The notes under the pieces were generated by a model that worked only from the letters and a program-made list of their open reading frames with translations, did not search any database and was not told where the DNA came from. A stretch of DNA of 64,000 nt, taken from the NCBI GenBank assembly GCA_033980235.1, contig CM067067.1:33986451-34050450 (forward strand), given 5' to 3'. Positions 52,748 through 61,700 of this stretch are shown piece by piece (position 1 is the stretch's first letter; each line of letters opens with the position of its first letter). Made by a program: the position numbers and the translations under genes. Source of the stretch: Diadema setosum (taxonomy: Eukaryota > Echinodermata > Echinoidea > Diadematoida > Diadematidae).

Positions 52748-55700
52748 GTGTGTATGTATTTGGTGATCCAAAGGAGAATGTTTGAGCTGTTTTCATTCTT
52801 GAAGTATTGGACTGTAATGTCCAGCTGTGTACCCATACTGTTTCATGCCCATGCCCATCATTCCGCCTGGTGCACACTGTTTCATACCCGCCTCACCTCG
52901 GCCAAACCACCTTCCATGTCCAATCATCACTTCTACTATCACATCCACCTGCCTACACATCCGCACTCACATCCTAGATCATGTTTCGTACTCAGAGACC
53001 ACCAATGTATCTCCATGTGCAAACATATAGCAGACCGGAATGATAAAAGAAGTCACTAACCCTCCCAACCCGCATGATGAAAGGACCTGTTGCAATGATG
53101 ATTCAGCATGCTCCGCATTTTTGTAGTGTATTGATAGACATCCAAGGGCACAAAATATTATAGTGACCTAAAAGAGGAATTCTTTTGTCGTGGCTTGATA
53201 CAAATCCGGGTGTTTTATTGCAGTATGCGCACTCAAAACAAGTTTACGGTAGGGCATAATTATAAGTAAGCTTAGTCATAGTATTCAGGACGACTGAAGA
53301 GAATGTCGGCTAGTTATTCATTTTAAAGAGTTTGAAACATCGTTCACAGACCCAGATGGCGTAACGGGCGTCGAGAAGGGTCCCCTGATCGACCGAGAGA
53401 TTCTCATCATCGTCGTCTGCTCCGTCGTCCCCGCCGTCCTGCTCAGCGTGGTCATCGCCGTGGCCGGCTACATCCACTTCACGCGATACCGCCAGCCGCT
53501 GATGGACAACAACACGCAGACACAGACGAGCAACACGGAGAGCACGAGCATCGACATGACCACGGACGAGAGTGAGACCAAGCATCTAGGCGAGAACACC
53601 CCTCCAGACAGCCCCCTCCACCTCAACGGGAACTACCTACCCATCACTCTAGACAGCCTCATCGGCAAGGGTCGATTCGGTGCCGTCTGGCGGGCCGACT
53701 GGAAGATCAACAACGGCACCAAGGAGCGCGTCGTGGCCGTCAAGGTCTTCTCCGAGTACGACTCGGCGTCGTGGAGCGTCGAGAAGGAGCTGTTCACCGA
53801 CCACTCTGTCATGATGCGACACGAGAACATCGTCCAGTTCATCTCTGCCGAAGTGCGACTTGTAAACCCTATCAGCGCACAGCGCCAGTACTGGCTGATC
53901 ACCAAGTACTACAAGAACGGGTCCCTACAGGAGTATCTTCGGCAGCGCAAAGTCAACTGGATCGACCTGTGTAAGCTTGCGGGCTCTGCGGCCCGGGGGC
54001 TGGCCCACCTTCACGCCGAGACCTATGGGTCCCAGGGCCTGCACAAGGTGCCAGTGGCCCATCGAGACCTCAAGAGCAGCAACGTGTTGGTGAAGGATGA
54101 CGGAACGTGTGCTATTGCTGACTTTGGGCTCGCTATCCGACTCGATCCCCAGTCTTCCACGGACCAGCTGGCCAACAGTGGACAGGTAAATGTTTTTCTG
54201 CGAAATTCAACCTGTGTATTAATTAACATTTACTAATTTACTAATCCTTTACTTTATGTCTACTTAGTACAATTACGGGAATTTTTTTTTTCATAAAGAT
54301 CATCGACTTACGTTCAATATTGACCACTATCCTTCATTCTTGCAGAAATCTCAGTGCTGTGTTTTTTACGCTATACAGCGTATCCATCACAAGTTTGAAA
54401 TGAAAGATATTAAATGAAAATTCACTCACCCGCAAAACGTTTTTCTTTTCTTTCTCTCACAGAGGTTACACGTTTATGCAATATTGCTAGAATAACACAT
54501 GGTGATCGAAAACACACACCGTCACACACACCCACACACACCCACTTTTATCGACGAAATGTTACAAGCCTGAAATTCTATGAACTCCTATCTTCATCAA
54601 ATTCGGATTTGTCTGGGGATTAGTGAATTGTCGGGGCAAAGTAACGTATAAATTACCTACTGAATGGAAAGAGGTAATAAGATACATCGTCTAGTATTCT
54701 TAACCATATAAGCACAACAGAACTCAATACTTTTACTCACTATTGTGTTATCTTTTATTTAAAAAAAAAATATACAGGCTTGACAAGCTCATTGCAGTCA
54801 AACTCCCCAAAGCAGGTCGTACCCACATTAATCCATCAAAGTTTGTTCATATAGGAGTATTTGGTTTTCCGCCTCTTCACTAGCACAATGCTGCGTCATT
54901 CTGGAATTGGCAGTCTGCCATCCCTGGAGGGGAGGGGTGAAGGTGGGGGATGAGAAATGCTCTTGAATTACCATGATAATCCTGCGATTTGTTCGTGTGT
55001 AGGTTGCGACACGTCTGCTACACACGTCTGCTTTGCTCAAGATGACATCAAGTTTTGATCATAGGAAATACCGTTATAGAAGGAAAAAGAAAACAAAAGT
55101 TGTTTGATCTGATGACTAGCTGGCTTGTTAATGTCAAGAAACCTAAAAGGGATTACATGTTAATTTATTTTGGTTCATTAGCTTAGAAGTTACTTCAATA
55201 TGAATCACGAACAACAACAATGACGGGCATCAAACAAAATGACATATATTATCGGCAGTCTAGCAGCGCAAAACGAAGTAACGAAAACAAGAAACTCTCC
55301 CCTAAGTACAAAAGAATACAAACATAAAACCCCGAAAACACCCCCCCCCAAAAAAAAAAAATAATAATAATAATAACACGGAAAAGGAGAAAAATTGCTC
55401 TCAGAGTTTTTGTCGATACTCACATGACGCTGTAGCTGAAACATGAACTTGGGTTTTTCTCTCTTCCGATTTACTGAATACTGTATCGCACTGTTCGTTC
55501 CCCCAGTTCCACACTTCGAGCTCCATGAGGTAAACAACATTTACAATCCTGGCAATTAGATGCTTTGCTATGGTAACGTACATTATAAATGCCATATCTT
55601 TCACTAGATGGAACTTCACCCGAAAGCTATATGAAAGGAGAAACCGCCGATTTCTCGGATTCCATGCGAACATTTAGGTCATAGATCATGCTGTAAAAAC

Positions 55701-58700
55701 ACTCTATATCGTCTGCATAAAATGTAGTCACATGCGTGGGCAGGGTTTGAATTGCTACTGCTCGGCGAAAGAAAAACAAAATGCTTTTTGTTTTGTTTTG
55801 TTTCAGAGATGTGAATGTGTCTGACTTGTGGAGAAGAAGTCACGAAACTTTGTGACTATGCGAAGACATGTTATATCGTCTTTGCATTTTGTGTGATGTC
55901 GTCTATTTTATTACAAATTTCTCGAGTTCATCAAAACTATTGTTCTCATGCAGTCGATGTATGGTTGCGTTTCTATATGCATGGTACTTTTTATTTGTAA
56001 ATTTATTCATGATAAAAATTATGTCATGGTAATGATAATAACAACGATTTTCATGAGGAGAAGAAAATAAAGAAACGATTACAATGACAACGACGATGGT
56101 GACGAGCCAACTTAATTTATTCTATGTTAAGAATTTTTCCTGAAAGCTATACCCTTTTTAAAAACAATTTTATTCCCTTTTCAATTCAATTCATTATGTT
56201 CATTCTTCCCCCCCCCCCAAAAAAAAAAAACATAACATAAAGTAGTTATGCAATCTCAGGTATACATTTGACTATTAAAAAAAAAATCCTTACTGGACAC
56301 TGCCGTTCTCTATTACAGAGAAACACACGAGTAAAAAAAAAAAAAAATAAAAAAAAAAAAAAAAAAAGATTGCCCATTTTTGCTAAGGGGGTTTAAATCT
56401 AGACCATGTTTTTAAATTAAATCACCTTCGTTATACGGGCCAATTGTGTCCAAGGATGTATACACACACTGGACTAAAAAAAAAAAAATACAAAAAATAC
56501 AAAAAAAATACAAAAAATACAAAAAACAAAACAAAACAAAACAAAAAGTGTCATTGTGGTTAAGGTACTGCCATAAGTTTCACAGTGATAATAATTCATT
56601 TTCCTAATCATAGAAGGAAATCAAGATCATCATATTTGTATTTCCATTCTTAACTGTATTTGCATTTTTAACCGAAAAACCCAACAATCGCGGCTGTAAT
56701 TTTGAAAACTTGGGGCGTGGTTTCAGGCGGGCCACGCGAATACTTATCGGGACATTATTGCCAAAGTCATGGCGCGTGCTGTTTTGTCAGCTTAGAAATT
56801 ATTATGCAAAAGCCATCATACAATTTGCGCTTTGCTAGAAATGAAGAATAAAAATTGGAATTCTAGTAAGTAGTTTCACAGGCTCTCGAAGAATGGTTAT
56901 GACGGTCACTACATTATCACAGATGAAGTGATTATGACGTGATGTTTGTACAAGTCTTCCCATTCGCTTACTCACAAAATAATCTGCATTGAATTTCCTG
57001 TTTTGACACAATTTCTAGAAGACAAAAAAAAAAATGAAGTATTCTTCATTATACACCGACGAACCGTGATCTACCAGAGTTGTCACGACTTATGAATAAT
57101 GCTTTCTTAAAAAGGAAAACAATGAAAAGGGTTATTATTGCTTTACAGTTTAAGAAGAGAGTGATTTTATGTACAAATTGTTGGGGATATCGTGGGGCGA
57201 TGACGTTTTGTATAATGTTATTCTTTATCTCATATCACTGTTTTACATATGTATGTTAATCTTCAACATCTTCGTTTTTCATATTCTTATAAAAGAACTA
57301 TCTTTGTCTTATTTAGTTCAGTTTATTTTTATCAAAGTCAATTTGAACACGGATTTTTTTTTTTCTTTTCCGTGAGATGATATTACTCATATTTCCATGG
57401 AAACCTAAAGATGGTGTATGAAGCTGTATGGTACCTCCTTGGATCGACTTTCGCAGATTAGCATGAGCACAGAATTTTTGCAGACTTTCATGTCTGGACT
57501 GACGTTTGACCCCTACGCCGTCAATCATCAAAGAATGTTTATTTCGAACGAGCGCGCTCCCGATCAGGGTCTCAGGATTCGCTCACAGTTTTCCTGCATG
57601 ACGAAAGTCAGATGGGATGAGAGTATGACTAACGAAAGGGTAGACGTAAGACCTTTTAATCTTTTAAGAGTCTCTGGATTCTTGTTTTATCGTCGTTATG
57701 TTCTGTTTATTATGTCAGTCTCCCATGCGGCACTATGAGGAGAATTATAAAAAGAAAAATGACACTGTCAATTGTTTGTATCCAGGACAACGATATGAAA
57801 TCATCTCCGGAACATGATGGCGCGCTGATAAGACGCTATCATCGAGAGAGAACACTAACAACGAATGACATGATTCATGTTTGACAACGACTTAAGCAAG
57901 TGTTAAGTGCTTTGTCCTAACATTACTGTCTGTTGGAAATTCTGTCACCCATTTTTTTTTTTTTTTGCTTGTTATTTGAAGCGTGAGTTAATGCTCATTT
58001 CAAATCTTGCCTTCCCACAATGGAAGAGAGGGGTGCAGTTTACGAGACCGACACCCACGAATCATACAGCCCATGGGTTCGACACTTTGAAGCAAGCAAG
58101 GGCCACGAGACCTACACATTAAACCCAGTGTTGTAGTGTCGAACTCATGGGCCTTTAGTGTCGAACTCATGGGCCTTATGACTCGTGTGTTTCGGTCTCA
58201 TGGGATGACCCCTAAGAGAACTGGTGGTATAGACGAGAAAACAGCCCATATTTTTCAAACTGCATGGACACATTTTTCATTTCATTTCATTTCATTTATT
58301 TGGCAAAATATAAAACAATATATAAGTCATTTCAAAAATAAAAACAAACATTAAATGCCAGGGCTCCTAAGAAGAAAGTGCTTGTAGCTGGAGCCCTCAC
58401 ATAAAAAAAAAGTAAAATACATTCAACCGTCACTTGTTGTGATATGGACCAAAGCATGGATATACATCGTCGCACAATGCCTTTAAAAGTTAATTTGATG
58501 AAAGTCTGTTGACATGAACAACGCAACTATAGGCTTGCAGGTTAGCCTTTCATAAAAAGGAATTAGACATCTCATCACTCCCAAATGTATGACAAACTTT
58601 TTTTCTTCTTTTTTTTAAATTGAAAATTGCAGGAAGTCGCGCCATTCACTTCAGCACGTAATATCCTCGTTAACAGGTTGATAAGTGTCACGAGTGTGTT

Positions 58701-61700
58701 TATGCAATTGTGACCTTTTGACTCGCCGCTTTATCACCCTTGACTAATCGGTTTCCTCAGTTTTTGTGGATACATCAGGATTTTATTGATCTAAACGGAC
58801 ATTCAGCTTGGAGAAAGACAAACAGCGAGAAAGTGAATTTGGAGAGAATTAAGCGGCTGACTTAACTTCTGCCAGAAAAACTTTGCCGGAAGCGGATATT
58901 TGTAAGAAGGACAGGAACAATTTTGGAGACCTGCTCGTTTTCATGCAGCAATTAGGCCATAAAGGAGCTATTTGATATTTGGCAGAAGCTCTCCCTCGTT
59001 TTGATAGTCCACAATGATTCGAAGCTATAAAACGCTCTCTCGAAATAAACGGAATCCGAATAACGGAAATACATATGCATTCGCGTGTGACCTAGCGAAA
59101 ACAGAAAAGGGAAGTTTAGGAAAGTGACAGGTTACAGTACTTTGTACCCACCCTTGCAAGGTCGCTGGTTTACAAAAGCTTGCACATCAAATAGAAGATA
59201 ATTAGATATGCGTATAGTGCCGTTTAGAATACTCTAAAGAACTGATAAAGTCTGATGCTTCTAACTTTTTTTCTCGAAATCCCTAACAATATATGACGAC
59301 ATGACGAGATTTTACCTGATGTGGGAGGTACGAGCCATGCTGTGGTCATTATGATTCACTAAAATGGCTTAATACAGAAAATAACAATTCCACAATGATT
59401 GCAAAAACAATAGAATAACTGAGATCTACTTAATCGAGTAGTACATGTATAGAATACCGAATGTTTCTTTTCACTTATTTGAGGAAAAATGTTTGGTTTG
59501 AATAGGGGAAACTAACAGGATGAAAAAGCATTTGGAAAAGGCATTCACATCAGAATCAATATTAAAAATTTAAGTTAAAAGAGAAAATGTTTATCAAACA
59601 CCTCCGTGAGTGCAAGGGAAGTGATCTGGCGAACTCAGCATGTCTAAAGGATCTTGACACTGTCATTCAAACACAGCGTGAGGAGTCAATGATTTATATC
59701 AGCAAGGAAAATGACGTGAATAGGTCATTGTTATGACAGCGTAGCAAACATTCTAGCCTGATATTATTTCGGTTAAAAAAAAAAAAAGGACCCTTTGGTG
59801 GAATTGATATGAGCCCAAACAGCATATTATGAAAATATTGGCAATCTACTGTTTTGAGCAAGTCGTGGAAAATATTTCTATTCGTTAATAGATACGGATC
59901 TTTCTCTGGATTTGTATTTGACATAATATTTTTCGGTGGATTACATTTAACTGGGCGCCATCTGCATGAGAAAAACAGAGCAAAACAATAGAGGTGTCCT
60001 TTTTGCCCCTAGAAGAAAAACTTGGTCCTGCTGAACTGTGGGTTGGTTTTCCTGCAGCATATCCACGTGAATACGAAAACTAAATATTGTGACAGCTGAC
60101 TAGTTCTGATCGAGGTTCGCTCCTTCTTATTTTGTTGGAAGTTCATAATGTTTTCGCCGAGCTGCAGTGTTTCTGTTAAAAGAAAAAGAAACCTTAATAT
60201 GGTATGTATGGCATTCCAATAACACTGATGTTTGGTTGCTGCATGGGTATATTGTGAACTACTGCACTACCTTTCCATCAACAAAATTTAAGATAAACCC
60301 ATCAAATATCAATGGTAAAAAAAAATCAAAGGTAAAATGTCAGTCATCAATGTAACAAAGTACTTGACTTGATTGAATTTTCTGATATATCTTGAGGTGA
60401 ATTCATAGCCCAGCTACACCTTTGTTTGATAAGCAAATGTCAGCTTGTCCATAATGTCTTAGGCGTTTTTACATAAATTGCGTACAGCTCAGTTATCGCT
60501 GAAAACATCAGAATTTTTTTTTCTTTTTAATACGCAATGAAAAGAAGATCGTATTGTTGGCATTTCCGGCAAACGTGAGTTGAGTACGAGGTACAACTTT
60601 TGGCTTGCACGGACGTTGCCATGGTAGGTAGTTCTACACATTCCTGCAATTCACAAACACTACAATTATCCCGCTTACAAGCAAATTGTCTGAGGCCGGT
60701 AGCACCGGCAAGGGAGCACTGAACTTATTAGAGCATCCCGTAAATTGCAAACAAGTTTACATCTTCGTTTTCATGTTGTGTTTTGTGATATCTTTCCTTA
60801 AGAATCGTGATGCGAACTTGGACGAAAATATTTAGAAAATTCTCAATGGTCTGCCACCCGAGAGTTCAGATTGTTCTGTAGAGCTATTGTTAAAAGCGAT
60901 TCCACTGTTATCATTATCAACCCGTGACACGCCACGAGAACACCTGTGCTATTGGAATGGTGCTCAAGCAGAGGGAAACGGAAGTTGCCCTCGCACTCAC
61001 CCCAAAATAAAATGATAAGCGAAAGTCAAAGGTAGTAAAGAAAGGAAACGTGCCTAATCTTCCCCTAATTCCTCTTGATCAGGGAGCGGAAGACTCGCAA
61101 AACACCATTGTTCTTTAGGATTCACCCATACTATAGTTTATTTCTTCTTTTTAAAAGATTCAACGTTAAGATCCAAGATTCAAGATTCAAATTTATTTTC
61201 ATTTCCATAAAATAACCAGAGAAATTATATACAATGTATAAACAGAACCTAATTGTAATAATTTCAAAAACGTAAATTGACAAAATACATGTGAAAATGA
61301 GTAACAATGAGGAAAACACAATTGTATTTTCTTTTTCAAATATATACATATGCATATAGTACAAGTAAATTAAGGATGGGAATGGAAATGGAGGGTCCCA
61401 CTATACAAAAAGTACTCCTAAAGTCAATTCAATTCAATTCATTTATTTTTCATTCTCATTTTTCTTCCAACAAGACATAACACAGAATAAATCAGGAATT
61501 GTATCATAAGCATATATACATTAGAATGTGCGAAAGATAAACGACAATTAACAAAATATAGAGATCAAAATACTATGATATGTTTACAGGGGAAAAGTCG
61601 TGATTACCCTTGAGCTAAACTGCTTCTTCTTGGTGGTGATGGTGGTGGTTTTAAATTCACGGCTCCCATTATAGTCAGCACCGAGAGGTAGTCATGACTT

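Noticed and set aside
53310..53585. Antisense frames across TGFBR2 exon 4
   Set aside because: Shadows of the GC-rich kinase exon on the opposite strand.
58061..58090. GGTTCGAC resembling a tRNA T-loop box
   Set aside because: It belongs to an inverted-repeat arm; no cloverleaf can be drawn around it.
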